From Oscillospiraceae bacterium (GTDB taxonomy: Bacteria; Bacillota; Clostridia; Oscillospirales; Oscillospiraceae), in assembly GCA_024697625.1 (NCBI GenBank), contig JAILFJ010000063.1, forward strand, positions 1 through 33,241: a stretch of DNA of 33,241 nucleotides, in the 5' to 3' direction. The notes under the pieces are model-generated. The model was not told where the DNA came from. It did no database searches and saw nothing but the letters and a program-made list of their open reading frames with translations. Both the position numbers and the translations under genes were made by a program. Below are positions 15,819 through 27,350 of the stretch, in pieces (the stretch's first letter is position 1; every line of letters starts with the position of its first letter).

Positions 15819-16658
15819 TCAGACTCCTTCCATTTTTTTCGTTTTTTTGTTATTCAGCGCTTCGTTCATACTGCCGGTCCTGTAACCTCTCAGATCCAGT
15901 GAAACATAGTCAAATCCGTATGCCTTCAGTTCATCGGTAATCCTTTCGCGGATCTCCGGCAGGATGATTCTTTCCAATTCTTCCGGCAAAACTTCGATCC
16001 TTGCAAGCCTGCCGTGGATCCGGACCCGGTAATTCCGGAAGCCCAGGTCCGCCAGAAGCTGCTCCGCCCGGTCCACCATCACGAGCTTTTCATCCGTGAT
16101 CGCCTCACCATAGGCAAATCGGGAGGCCAGGCAGGCAAAGGCGGGCTTGTTCCAGGTCGGCAGGCCAAGCTCCTTCGACAGGCTGCGGATCTCCTCCTTG
16201 GACAGCCCCGCATCCAGGAGCGGGCTTACGATTCCGAGCTCCCGGATTGCCCGCAGACCGGGCCTGTAATCACCCAGGTCATCCGTATTGGATCCCTCTG
16301 CCACAACCGGGATCCCTCTCTCAGCAGCGGTCTCCAGGATTTTGCTGAAGATCTCACGTTTGCAGTGATAGCACCTGTCCGGAGGGTTGTGTCGGACGCC
16401 GTCGATATTCAGTTTTTCCCGCGGGATAATAACCTGAGTTATCCCCCGCTCAGCGCAGAAATCCCGGGCCTCCTTCTGCTCCCGCTCAGACACAAAAACC
16501 GGTGCAGCCGTCACGGCTATGGCCCGGTCACCCAGGACTTCATGCGCGGTGTAAAGCAGAAAGGTTGAATCCACCCCGCCGGAGAAGGCCACGGCGACGC
16601 TGCCGCAGGCGCAGAGCGCAGCTTTCAGGTCGCTGTATTTATCGTGCAGAATATCCAT
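15819..16658 (-). CDS. larE: LarE, ATP-dependent sacrificial sulfur transferase
   Basis: 279 residues of the PP-loop ATPase superfamily. SGGVDS (26-31) is the PP-loop that adenylates the pyridinium substrate. Cys176, in PAFACLASRF, falls at the number of the sacrificial cysteine of Lactobacillus plantarum LarE, which gives up its sulfur to make the thiocarboxylate of the nickel-pincer cofactor. DRCYHCK (about 95-100) is also conserved in the family. I start at ATG 16658 because GGGGGAG lies 6 bases upstream; GTG at 16682, overlapping the larB stop, has no ribosome binding site. Only one sulfur-donating cysteine is evident at this site, so the enzyme is probably used up unless it is repaired. 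Confidence 0.92.
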   Translation of the reverse strand: MDILHDKYSDLKAALCACGSVAVAFSGGVDSTFLLYTAHEVLGDRAIAVTAAPVFVSEREQKEARDFCAERGITQVIIPREKLNIDGVRHNPPDRCYHCKREIFSKILETAAERGIPVVAEGSNTDDLGDYRPGLRAIRELGIVSPLLDAGLSKEEIRSLSKELGLPTWNKPAFACLASRFAYGEAITDEKLVMVDRAEQLLADLGFRNYRVRIHGRLARIEVLPEELERIILPEIRERITDELKAYGFDYVSLDLRGYRTGSMNEALNNKKTKKMEGV

Positions 16659-16678
16659 ATCCGACTCCCCCCGGCTGA

Positions 16679-17440
16679 TCACAGGTGGTTGATCATGCTG
16701 GCCATGTATCCTGCGCCGAAGCCGTTGTCGATGTTCACCACCGAAACTCCGCTGGCACAGGAGTTCAGCATCGACAGGAGCGCCGCAATCCCGCCCAGGG
16801 ATGCGCCGTAGCCGACGCTGGTCGGGACGGCAATCACCGGGCAGTCTGCCAGCCCGCCGATGACCGACGGGAGGGCGCCTTCCATCCCCGCAACAGCAAC
16901 AATGCAGCGTGCGCCCATGATGTCCTCCATATGGGAGAGAAGGCGATGTATCCCCGAGACTCCCACATCATAGAGGCGTCTGACCTCGTTTCCGAGAACC
17001 TCCGCCGTGATGGCCGCCTCCTCCGCGACCGGGATGTCGCTGGTGCCTCCGGTCGCAACCACAATCGTTCCGACGCCGGTGGGCTTCGGCTTCCCGCCAA
17101 TGACGCATGTGCGGGCAAGCTCGTTGTAATCCACTGCGATTTCTTCCGGAAGAGCGCTCCGCAGAAAGCCTGCGGTTTCCTCGGTAATGCGCGTGACCAG
17201 CACCGTCTTCTGCCCGTTGTTCAGCATGGTTTTCGCGATGCCGAGGATGTGTTCCCTGGTTTTTCCCGCACCGTAGATTACCTCCGGAACCCCCTGACGG
17301 ATGCCCCGGTGCATGTCAATTTTTCCGTAGTCGCCGGCTTCTTGGATCGGTGCCATCCGGAGCTTCAGTGCGGCGTCCTCCGGCGAAACTGTACCGTCAG
17401 CAACCCGTTGTAAAAGCTCCGACAGTTCAACTTTGTCCAT
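16679..17440 (-). CDS. larB: LarB, pyridinium-3,5-biscarboxylate mononucleotide synthase
   Basis: 253 residues, related to PurE. The C-terminal two thirds carry the PurE-like fold: VVATGGTSDIPVAEEAA, then VAGMEGALPSVIGGL and PVIAVPTSVGYGASLGG. LarB carboxylates and hydrolyses nicotinic acid adenine dinucleotide, the first step to the nickel-pincer nucleotide cofactor of lactate racemase LarA. The N-terminal helical part (residues 1-60) is also family-typical. GGAGAAGGATAG is the ribosome binding site. It follows the aldo/keto reductase by 35 bases and leads into larE. Neither LarC, which inserts nickel, nor LarA is encoded in this window. Confidence 0.93.
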   Translation of the reverse strand: MDKVELSELLQRVADGTVSPEDAALKLRMAPIQEAGDYGKIDMHRGIRQGVPEVIYGAGKTREHILGIAKTMLNNGQKTVLVTRITEETAGFLRSALPEEIAVDYNELARTCVIGGKPKPTGVGTIVVATGGTSDIPVAEEAAITAEVLGNEVRRLYDVGVSGIHRLLSHMEDIMGARCIVAVAGMEGALPSVIGGLADCPVIAVPTSVGYGASLGGIAALLSMLNSCASGVSVVNIDNGFGAGYMASMINHL

Positions 17441-17475
17441 TTCTATCCTTCTCCTGTCTCTGCGGTTTTTCGGTC

Positions 17476-18669
17476 TCAGCCCCGCCCGGCCTTTGCTGCT
17501 TCTGCCCGCTCTCTGCAGATGGCCTCCCAGCTCTTCTGGCTCTTCATCCCCTCTGCCAGCTTCTTCATCTCCTCAGGAACATTGATCTTCTGCGGACATG
17601 CCTCTACGCACTGGCCGCAGCCGATGCAGGCATCAGCACGTTTTTCGGGCTCCAGAGAGCCGTAGCGCATGACGGTGTTCATACTGGCATATACGCCGAC
17701 GTCATTGGCAAGGCTGAGCAGGAACGGGATGTTCAGCTCCATCGGGCAGCCCGCGCAGCAGTACCGGCAGCCCGTGCAGGGAATCTTCCGTGCAAAGTCT
17801 CTTCCGATCCGGTCCAGCAGCCCGATCTCCTTCTCGCTGAGCGGCCGATCCGTGGAGAAGGTCCGGATATTATCCTCCATCTGTCCGAGGCTCGACATAC
17901 CGCTCAGTACAACCGTCGGCTTCGGCACCGTCTGCAGCCAGCGGAAAGCCCAGGCGGGGATGCTCTCATCCGGGCGGAGTTCACGGAGCTGCGCCTCGGT
18001 CTGTTCCGGGAACCGTGCAAGCTTTCCGCCTCTCACAGGCTCCATGACCCAGACCGGGAGCCCTGCCTCCCGGAGAATCCTGCACTTTTCCACCGCGTTC
18101 TGCAGAAACCAGTCCACATAGTTCAGCTGGATCTGACAGAATTCCATATGGTCTCCGTTCAGTGCAAGAAAATCTCTCAGGCACTCCGGGTCCGCATGGC
18201 AGGAAAAGCCCAGATGCCGGATCCGTCCGTTCCTTTTCTGTTCGAGAAAGAAGTCCATGTAACGGTTCTCAGGATTGCCGTAATACTTCATGGAGCTCTC
18301 GTTCACATTGTGCAGCAGATAGAAGTCGAAGTATTCCACCCCGCAGCGCCGCAGCTGCTCTTCAAAGACATCCTCCGGTCGGAGCGGCGTGACGCCGTGC
18401 ACGTTCTGATGGCCCGGAAACTTATCCGCCAGATACCAGCTCTCACGGGGATAGCGGGACAGTGACTTTCCGACAGCGACCTCGGACTTTCCGTCATGGT
18501 ACGGGAAGGCAGTGTCATAATAATTCACCCCTGCCTCCATCGCCGCGTCAACCATGCGGTCCAGCTCCGCCTGATCAATCTCGCCCGAACCGTCCGGCAT
18601 CATTGGAAGACGCATGGTCCCGAAGCCCAGCGATGACAGTTTTATGTCCTGAAATGTTTTAAACAGCAT
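17476..18669 (-). CDS. Aldo/keto reductase with C-terminal 4Fe-4S domain
   Basis: 397 residues. Residues 1-290 form an aldo/keto reductase barrel: GFGTMRLP, then NYYDTAFPYHDGKSEVAVGK with the catalytic Asp and Tyr, ADKFP with the Lys, and LLHN with the His. The C-terminal 100 residues add CTGCRYCCAGCP and CIGCGQCVEACP, two ferredoxin-type cluster sites. Such fused proteins are common in anaerobes and may exchange electrons between NAD(P)H and ferredoxin, but their substrates are largely unknown. ATG 18669 is chosen because AAAGGAG lies 7 bases upstream; an open frame extends further but is out of reach of any such site. It leads the larB-larE-cupin genes with a 35-base gap. Confidence 0.92.
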   Translation of the reverse strand: MLFKTFQDIKLSSLGFGTMRLPMMPDGSGEIDQAELDRMVDAAMEAGVNYYDTAFPYHDGKSEVAVGKSLSRYPRESWYLADKFPGHQNVHGVTPLRPEDVFEEQLRRCGVEYFDFYLLHNVNESSMKYYGNPENRYMDFFLEQKRNGRIRHLGFSCHADPECLRDFLALNGDHMEFCQIQLNYVDWFLQNAVEKCRILREAGLPVWVMEPVRGGKLARFPEQTEAQLRELRPDESIPAWAFRWLQTVPKPTVVLSGMSSLGQMEDNIRTFSTDRPLSEKEIGLLDRIGRDFARKIPCTGCRYCCAGCPMELNIPFLLSLANDVGVYASMNTVMRYGSLEPEKRADACIGCGQCVEACPQKINVPEEMKKLAEGMKSQKSWEAICRERAEAAKAGRG

Positions 18670-18896
18670 CTGATTACTCCTTTCCCGTAGACCACAAAAA
18701 CTCTGTGCCTGCAGCAGCGGTGTCTGTCCGGCGTACGGCAGGCTCTGCTCCTTCACCGTGTTCCCCGATTTCCGTACATTGCTCTCTGTGTTGTACACTT
18801 CTCTGTTTCGTATCATATCGCAAAAGCACCGAAAAGAAAAGCCTTTTTTCGCGGACCCGGCTTTCTGCCCCTCATGCGTCAAAATAACGGCAATCC
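18670..18896. other. Divergent intergenic region, aldo/keto reductase side
   Basis: Together with the promoter and leader that follow, about 330 bases lie between two divergent genes. On the minus strand, TATGAT near 18818-18823 could be the -10 box for the aldo/keto reductase, but I see no good -35 box, so an activator may be needed. The imperfect GTACA...TGTAC inverted repeat at about 18776-18799 could be a binding site. A GCCTGC/GCAGGC stem lies in the leader. No gene is apparent. Confidence 0.35.
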
Positions 18897-18925
18897 TTGA
18901 CAATCCTGCCTTTGCCCGCTATGAT
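18897..18925 (+). promoter_or_regulatory. Promoter of PTS-IIC-like gene
   Basis: A consensus TTGACA (18897-18902) and TATGAT (18920-18925) are separated by 17 bp, about 70 bases ahead of the start codon. Confidence 0.78.
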
Positions 18926-18997
18926 GTACGGGATAAAAATCCCGGGTTTCAGCACCGGGATCTGCAAGCGCCGGACACTTCGGCAGGAGGCGGAAGC

Positions 18998-20071
18998 ATG
19001 GGAAAACTCAAAGCCTTTTTGAAACGAAAAAACATCGTGTTTTCTGGAAAACGCTACGGGATTGACGCTCTGGGGGCAATGGCACAGGGGCTCTTCTGTT
19101 CGCTGCTCATCGGAACCATCATCCGAACCCTTGGCTCACAGCTCGGGGTTCCGTTCCTCGTGGATATCGGCGCATATGCGATGGCCGTCTCAGGCCCGGC
19201 GATGGCGGTCGCGATCGGCTATGCCCTGCAGGCTCCGCCCATGGTGCTGTTCTCGCTGGCCGCGGTCGGCTGGGCTTCCAATGCAGAGGGCGGAGCCGGA
19301 GGCCCGCTTGCCGTCCTGATCATCGCCATCATCGCCGCCGAGTTTGGAAAGGCCGTCAGCAAAGAGACCAAAGTGGATCTGCTAGTCACGCCGGCGGTCA
19401 CAATCGTGATCGGTGTGGCGCTTGCCAAGCTGATCGCCCCTCCCATCGGCACGGCGGCCTCCGCCTTCGGGATCGTCATTGACAACGCCACAAAGCTTCA
19501 GCCCTTCTGGATGGGGATCGCGGTCTCCGTTCTGGTCGGGATTGCTCTTACGCTTCCGATCTCATCGGCTGCCATCTGCTCCGTCCTTCAGCTCACCGGC
19601 CTTGCCGGCGGCGCTGCCGTAGCAGGCTGCTGTGCACAGATGGTGGGTTTCGCCGTAATGAGCTTCCGCGAAAACCGCTGGGGCGGTCTGGTATCCCAGG
19701 GCCTCGGCACGTCGATGCTTCAGATGCCGAATATTATCCGCAACCCCCGGATCTGGATCGCGCCGATCGCGGCCTCCGCGATCACCGGTCCGATCGCAAC
19801 CTGTCTCTTCAAGCTCCAGATGAACGGCGCTCCCATCAACTCCGGCATGGGCACCTGCGGCCTCTGCGGCCAAATCGGTATATGGACCGGCTGGGTCGCA
19901 CCCAGTGCAGAAGCGGTGGCAAAGGGCGCTGCCGCCATCACCCCGACTGGATTTGACTGGCTCGGCCTGATCCTGATCTGCTTCGTGCTGCCCGCGCTTC
20001 TGTGCCCGCTCCTGAACGCCGTCTGCCGTAAGCTCGGCTGGGTGAAGGACGGAGACCTGAAGCTGAGCTGA
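18998..20071 (+). CDS. PTS EIIC-like integral membrane protein
   Basis: 357 residues, about nine to ten hydrophobic helices with many Gly and Ala. The pattern, including YGIDALGAMAQGLFCSLLIG near the N-terminus and GTCGLCGQIGIW late in the protein, resembles the PTS_EIIC_2 family (PF13303), annotated as sugar PTS subunit IIC. No IIA, IIB, HPr or sugar-metabolism gene is next to it, so a phosphotransferase mechanism is unproved. AGGAGG at 18985-18990 with a 7-base gap fixes the start at ATG 18998. It is probably co-transcribed with the DUF2461 gene, 10 bases on. Confidence 0.8.
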   Translation: MGKLKAFLKRKNIVFSGKRYGIDALGAMAQGLFCSLLIGTIIRTLGSQLGVPFLVDIGAYAMAVSGPAMAVAIGYALQAPPMVLFSLAAVGWASNAEGGAGGPLAVLIIAIIAAEFGKAVSKETKVDLLVTPAVTIVIGVALAKLIAPPIGTAASAFGIVIDNATKLQPFWMGIAVSVLVGIALTLPISSAAICSVLQLTGLAGGAAVAGCCAQMVGFAVMSFRENRWGGLVSQGLGTSMLQMPNIIRNPRIWIAPIAASAITGPIATCLFKLQMNGAPINSGMGTCGLCGQIGIWTGWVAPSAEAVAKGAAAITPTGFDWLGLILICFVLPALLCPLLNAVCRKLGWVKDGDLKLS

Positions 20072-20081
20072 GAGGGATCTT

Positions 20082-20738
20082 ATGTTTGAAGGATTTCGGC
20101 CTGAGGCAGGTGCCTTCTTCTGGGAGCTCTGCTTCAACAACGACAGAGAGTGGTTCTATGCTCACAGGGATCAGTATGATGCCCTGATCGGGACTCCGAT
20201 AAAGGAACTTGCAGGAGAGACCTACGATCTGCTGATCACAAGGTTTCCCGATGCCGATATGAAGCTCCATATAGCCCGGATCTGGCGGGACGCAAGAAGG
20301 CTCTACGGAAAAGGCCCTCTGAAGGATAATCTGTGGTTTTCCATCGAAAGCGCAGCCTCTGCGGAGGGTGCTGCGTCCTTCTTCTTTGACCTGCGCCCGG
20401 CCACCTTCTCCTACGGTCTTGGCTTCTGGAGCCCGAAAACCGAACAGATGGAAGCCTTCCGCAGGAGCGTGGATGCCAATCCGGCCGCCTTTGAGCGCCT
20501 GGCAGCCTCCGTCGAAAGGATGAAAGACTTCTCTCTGGGCGGAGAGTTCTATAAGAGGCCGAAGGGAGATTACGGAGACACGGTCAACGCCTGGTATAAC
20601 CGAAAGTGGACCAACGTTATCCATGAGGAGGACTTCGGCGGCGATCTGCTGACACCGGTTCTCCCGGCCCGGATGGCAGATGCTTTCAGCGCCCTCATGC
20701 CGATGTATGACTACCTCACAAAACACACCGGAATATAG
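20082..20738 (+). CDS. DUF2461 family protein
   Basis: 218 residues. The opening FRPEAGAFFWELCFNNDREWFYAH, with its FF-x-L-x-x-NNxxxWF core, and the later FSYGLGFWSPKTEQMEAFR and YKRPKGDY segments are characteristic of DUF2461 (TIGR02453). The function of the family is not established. There is no signal peptide or membrane segment, so it is cytoplasmic. It starts 10 bases after the PTS-IIC-like gene with GAGAGGGA as ribosome binding site and ends before a long terminator hairpin. Confidence 0.88.
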   Translation: MFEGFRPEAGAFFWELCFNNDREWFYAHRDQYDALIGTPIKELAGETYDLLITRFPDADMKLHIARIWRDARRLYGKGPLKDNLWFSIESAASAEGAASFFFDLRPATFSYGLGFWSPKTEQMEAFRRSVDANPAAFERLAASVERMKDFSLGGEFYKRPKGDYGDTVNAWYNRKWTNVIHEEDFGGDLLTPVLPARMADAFSALMPMYDYLTKHTGI

Positions 20739-20789
20739 ACAGGAATTCGGTCAGGAGTCTTCTTCCGACAACAGATCCTGCAGTATGCC

Positions 20790-20835
20790 GAGAGACCCCG
20801 ACACTTTGCAGATTTCTGCAATGTCAGGGTCTCTC
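20790..20835. terminator. Long hairpin between convergent genes
   Basis: GAGAGACCC (20790-20798) pairs with GGGTCTCTC (20827-20835), and an inner GACA...TGTC plus TTGCAGA/CTGCAA continues the stem. The T-tract is weak on both sides (ATATTTTCC on the plus strand). It lies between the DUF2461 gene and the beta-galactosidase gene. Confidence 0.7.
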
Positions 20836-20858
20836 ACCATATTTTCCGGGATATACGA

Positions 20859-24014
<3,156 letters not shown>

Positions 24015-24770
24015 TCATTTTTCGGTCGCAGCCGCAATCCCGGCAAGCGCAAGGAATTTCTTCTCGGACTGGATTTCGTGTGAGAGGAATCTGCCGTCCC
24101 TGAACAGCGAGAAGTTCGTCACCGGTGACGGTGCATTCTGCGCTTTCTCGCGGCTGTCGATATGGTTTACCGTCAGAGGGATCCGGTGTTCTTCCGCCAC
24201 AGCGGTAAGCCGCGGTACCCAGTAGTAAGTGTACGGACACTGATCAGAATAGTAGATCACAAAGCCGTTCTCCGCTGCCTGCGGATGTCTTGCGCAGTCC
24301 TTGAAGCGCGGAATATCTGCTGCATTCTGAAAAGGCAGATACCACAGCTGGATACCGGTATCCGATTCGTCCGCGATCTGAAAGCCTTTGTATCGCAGAT
24401 ACTTCGGGTCGGCGAGAAAGCCTTTCTTCTTTGCCGAGGACAGAATGCTGAGGCCTTTGCGTCCCTGGTCCTTTGCATCTCTGATGCACTCGTTCAGAAG
24501 GTCGTTGGAATACCCGTGGCCCTTGAGCGCACCGGATACCCACAGACAGTTTATATGCATCATCCCGTCAGCAATCAGCGGGTGCCAGGCGTTTTCGGCA
24601 GGCATGTACTCAATAAAGCACTTTCCCCGCTCTTCGCTTCGGTAAAAGACCAGGCCTTCTTTAAACCGCTCCTTGAGCCAGTTCTTTTTCCGCACGCTCT
24701 GGTTGTTCGACATGGCGCAGCAGATGTGCTCCCGGTCGATGTTTTCTTCTGTGATTCTGAGATAAGCCAT
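24015..24770 (-). CDS. GNAT acetyltransferase with YoaP-like domain
   Basis: 251 residues. The N-terminal half is a GNAT fold: CLWVSGALKGHGYSNDLL, with the G-x-G-x-S acetyl-CoA loop, then KKGFLADPKYLRYKGFQI. The C-terminal part from about residue 160 resembles the YoaP-like domain found behind such acetyltransferases in Bacillota; CPYTYYWVPRL and FLSHEIQSEKKF fit a thioredoxin-like fold with a single cysteine. The acceptor is unknown. The gene lies 45 bases after fbp and is probably in the same transcript. Confidence 0.82.
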   Translation of the reverse strand: MAYLRITEENIDREHICCAMSNNQSVRKKNWLKERFKEGLVFYRSEERGKCFIEYMPAENAWHPLIADGMMHINCLWVSGALKGHGYSNDLLNECIRDAKDQGRKGLSILSSAKKKGFLADPKYLRYKGFQIADESDTGIQLWYLPFQNAADIPRFKDCARHPQAAENGFVIYYSDQCPYTYYWVPRLTAVAEEHRIPLTVNHIDSREKAQNAPSPVTNFSLFRDGRFLSHEIQSEKKFLALAGIAAATEK

Positions 24771-24815
24771 CTCTTTCTTCTGTCTCTCTGTTCCTGTCTG
24801 GTGCTGTAAACCGTT

Positions 24816-26789
24816 TCAGCCCTTGCCCTTGACGGCACCGGTCCGGTAAGCCTCCAGCAGCAGCTCCAGATCTTCAATGCGCGCGGCCATCTCGCGGCCG
24901 TCGTCTGTCCCGGCAATTTTGATCCGGTCCTGGAACGTCTTGAAGGGCACCACCTTTGACTCCATGTCCTTGTTGTTTCGGACGGTATCCTCTACGGATG
25001 TAAAGGGCTCGTGCTCCGAGAGATACATCTCATGGGAGTTGTAGACAAGGGTATATCCCGCAATCCCGGTGACCGACTGGTAGGCTTTGCTCATGCCGCC
25101 GTCAATCAGCACCAGCCGCCCGGGTACCTTGATCGGATTTTCGCCTTTTTTGATCTTGACCGGGATATGTCCGTTGATGATCACCGCTTCCGGGTCTGTG
25201 ATACCGAAGTCCTCCAGAACCTGATCGACCAGTGCTTCCGAGGTCACCATCCTGAAGTACGGGTCGGAGGTCTCCTTGTGCGTGGCCTTATCCTCGATGA
25301 AGTAACGCTCAAAGGTGGCCATCTTGTCTTTGCCGAAGAGCGGAGATCTGCTGCCGCACCAGAGGTACCAGATGAAGTCCCTGCCCCTGCTGCGGTGGTC
25401 GGGATTCCTGGAATAGCGCGCCTGGCGCACCAGCTCTTCGCAGCGGTCAAAGAGACTCCTTCCGTGACAGAGATGGCCGTAGATCTCTACCTCTGTGCAG
25501 CTTCCGTCCGGTTCCAGCGGTATACAGCCGTGGAACATCAGGCAGTTGTTGTAGTAGCGGTACATGGAGCCCTTTTCATAGAGGAAGTCAATATGACGCT
25601 GGAGCTTTTCGCAGCCGACGAAGGAACTCCGTAACCCCTCGGCCACGGCCTTCTCTTCTTCTGTCAGCGCATAGGGATCCTTCGGATCCAAGGTCGGAAA
25701 GCTCCGGTCCAGCAGAGGATAGTCCGTGTCTCCGATACGGACGGTGCCTTTCTCAAGATCCATCTTGTCCAGGAGCAGGCGGTCTTCCATGTCGTATTCA
25801 GGATGCGCCATAGCCGCCTGTCCCTCCAGCTTGAACTGGATGACCGCGATAGCCTTGTGCATCTTTGCAATCACCGAGCGGTTCTGCTCCTCGTAGGGGC
25901 TGCGGGCTTCACTTTTCGGCTGGAAGCACAGGCAGGGGTCCTCTGCATAGGTCTCCAGCGCAAAGAGGGAGAGCGGGCGGATATTGATTCCGTAGCCGTT
26001 TTCCAGGAAGTCGTAGTTGTTGTAGCGGAGGCAGATGCGCACCGCGTTGCAGATGCAGCACAGGTTACCGACAGCGGCGCCCATCCACAGGATATCGTGG
26101 TTGCCCCACTGGATATCCACATGGCGGTGCTTCTGCAGCTCGTCCATCACCAGATGCGGGCTGTCGCCACGGTCATAGATGTCGCCGACAATATGGAGCC
26201 GGTCAATCACGGCGGTCTGGATCAGATGGCACATGGCGATGATAAACTTATCCGCGCTGTCGATGTCAATGATGGACTGAAGGATCTGCCCGTAATACTC
26301 CTCTTTGTTAAAATCCTTGCTGCCGGTGGTCATCAGCTCGGTGATGACATATTCAAAATCCTTCGGCAGCATGCGCCGTACCTTGGAGGCTGCATATTTG
26401 GAGGTTGTGAGGCGGCACACCGCGACGAGATGCTTGAGGGTGAGGGTGTACCACTCCCGCGTGAGCAGACCCTCTTCCTTCAGCTCCTGCAGCTTGAGCT
26501 CCGGATAATAGATCAGCGCGGCCAGATTTCCCCGCTCCGCGGACGACAGATAGTCGCCCAGCGCCTGGTCGATCTTCCGTCTTACGGAGCCGGAGGCATT
26601 GCGCAGGATATGCCGGAAGCCGTCATACTCGCCGTGAATATCGCTGATAAAATGCTCTGTTCCCTTGGGGAGATTCAGGATCGCCCGCAGGTTGATGATC
26701 TCTGTGCTGACGGACTGGATGCTGGGATAGCTGTCTGAGAGCTGACGGAGGTATTTCAGCGTTTTCTCGTCCAGATGCATTTCCGTCAT
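24816..26789 (-). CDS. fbp: Fructose-1,6-bisphosphatase class III
   Basis: 657 residues, the typical length of the Bacillota class III enzyme. It carries metallophosphatase motifs: ISDIHGEYDGF (about 48-58), GDIYDRGDSP and WGNHDILWMGAA. It removes the 1-phosphate of fructose-1,6-bisphosphate in gluconeogenesis, using Mn2+. The ATG at 26789 is preceded by GGAGGAATAAGGA; an in-frame ATG three codons later is less favoured. It starts 5 bases after the C_GCAxxG_C_C gene, so the pair is co-transcribed. Confidence 0.96.
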   Translation of the reverse strand: MTEMHLDEKTLKYLRQLSDSYPSIQSVSTEIINLRAILNLPKGTEHFISDIHGEYDGFRHILRNASGSVRRKIDQALGDYLSSAERGNLAALIYYPELKLQELKEEGLLTREWYTLTLKHLVAVCRLTTSKYAASKVRRMLPKDFEYVITELMTTGSKDFNKEEYYGQILQSIIDIDSADKFIIAMCHLIQTAVIDRLHIVGDIYDRGDSPHLVMDELQKHRHVDIQWGNHDILWMGAAVGNLCCICNAVRICLRYNNYDFLENGYGINIRPLSLFALETYAEDPCLCFQPKSEARSPYEEQNRSVIAKMHKAIAVIQFKLEGQAAMAHPEYDMEDRLLLDKMDLEKGTVRIGDTDYPLLDRSFPTLDPKDPYALTEEEKAVAEGLRSSFVGCEKLQRHIDFLYEKGSMYRYYNNCLMFHGCIPLEPDGSCTEVEIYGHLCHGRSLFDRCEELVRQARYSRNPDHRSRGRDFIWYLWCGSRSPLFGKDKMATFERYFIEDKATHKETSDPYFRMVTSEALVDQVLEDFGITDPEAVIINGHIPVKIKKGENPIKVPGRLVLIDGGMSKAYQSVTGIAGYTLVYNSHEMYLSEHEPFTSVEDTVRNNKDMESKVVPFKTFQDRIKIAGTDDGREMAARIEDLELLLEAYRTGAVKGKG

Positions 26790-26794
26790 GTTCC

Positions 26795-27175
26795 TTATTC
26801 CTCCTTCAGTTGATTCAGAACGCTCTCAGTCTTATCTGCAGCAAAGGCGATCAGATCGTCGCAGGGGACCCCCGCCGCCTTCAGGTCCGCACATCGCACT
26901 GCGCCGAACTTCTCGCGGAAGGCCGCGGTGATTTCCCGGTCTGCTGCCTGAACCTGAGGCCGATGATCCGCTCCAAGAACCGTACCGACAGCCATAAACG
27001 AGCCGGAAAGAGCACCGCAGAGCTCCCGGCATCCGGCACCGCCGCCAAAGCCCGCCGCCACAGAGGCAGAGAGCTCCTCCGACAGTCCCGTGTGGTCGCG
27101 CATGGCCATCAGCACGCATTGAGCACAGTTGTAGCCCTGCGCATGCAGGGCGACAGATACTTCCTGTTTTGTCAT
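26795..27175 (-). CDS. C_GCAxxG_C_C family probable redox protein
   Basis: 126 residues. NCAQCVL (Cys17, Cys20), then GFGGGAGCRELCGALSG (Cys49, Cys53), followed by two later cysteines (RCADL and GVPCDD), match the pattern that names this family (PF09719). Members are small cytoplasmic proteins of anaerobes, thought to bind a cluster or act in redox chemistry; the actual reaction is not known. It is the first gene of the minus-strand cluster with fbp, GNAT and lacZ. GGAGGGCATCA just ahead of the ATG is the ribosome binding site. Confidence 0.88.
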   Translation of the reverse strand: MTKQEVSVALHAQGYNCAQCVLMAMRDHTGLSEELSASVAAGFGGGAGCRELCGALSGSFMAVGTVLGADHRPQVQAADREITAAFREKFGAVRCADLKAAGVPCDDLIAFAADKTESVLNQLKEE

Positions 27176-27227
27176 ATTGATGCCCTCCGTAACGGTTTCA
27201 GATACAAAATGGATATAAACTTTATAA

Positions 27228-27257
27228 ATTATACCATATGAGCGGCTGATTTGTCAT
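27228..27257 (-). promoter_or_regulatory. Promoter of C_GCAxxG_C_C/fbp cluster
   Basis: On the minus strand, ATGACA (27252-27257) and a perfect TATAAT (27228-27233) are separated by 18 bp, 52 bases ahead of the start codon. A possible plus-strand promoter for the aminotransferase (TTGTCA 27251-27256, TACAAT 27276-27281, 19 bp apart) overlaps the same -35 region. Confidence 0.65.
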
Positions 27258-27350
27258 TCATAAACTGCTATTTCGTACAATGGATTTTTTTTCATTTTTC
27301 TGTTAATATATTCCACATTCTCAGCAAATCTGACAAAAGGAGCAAACAAG

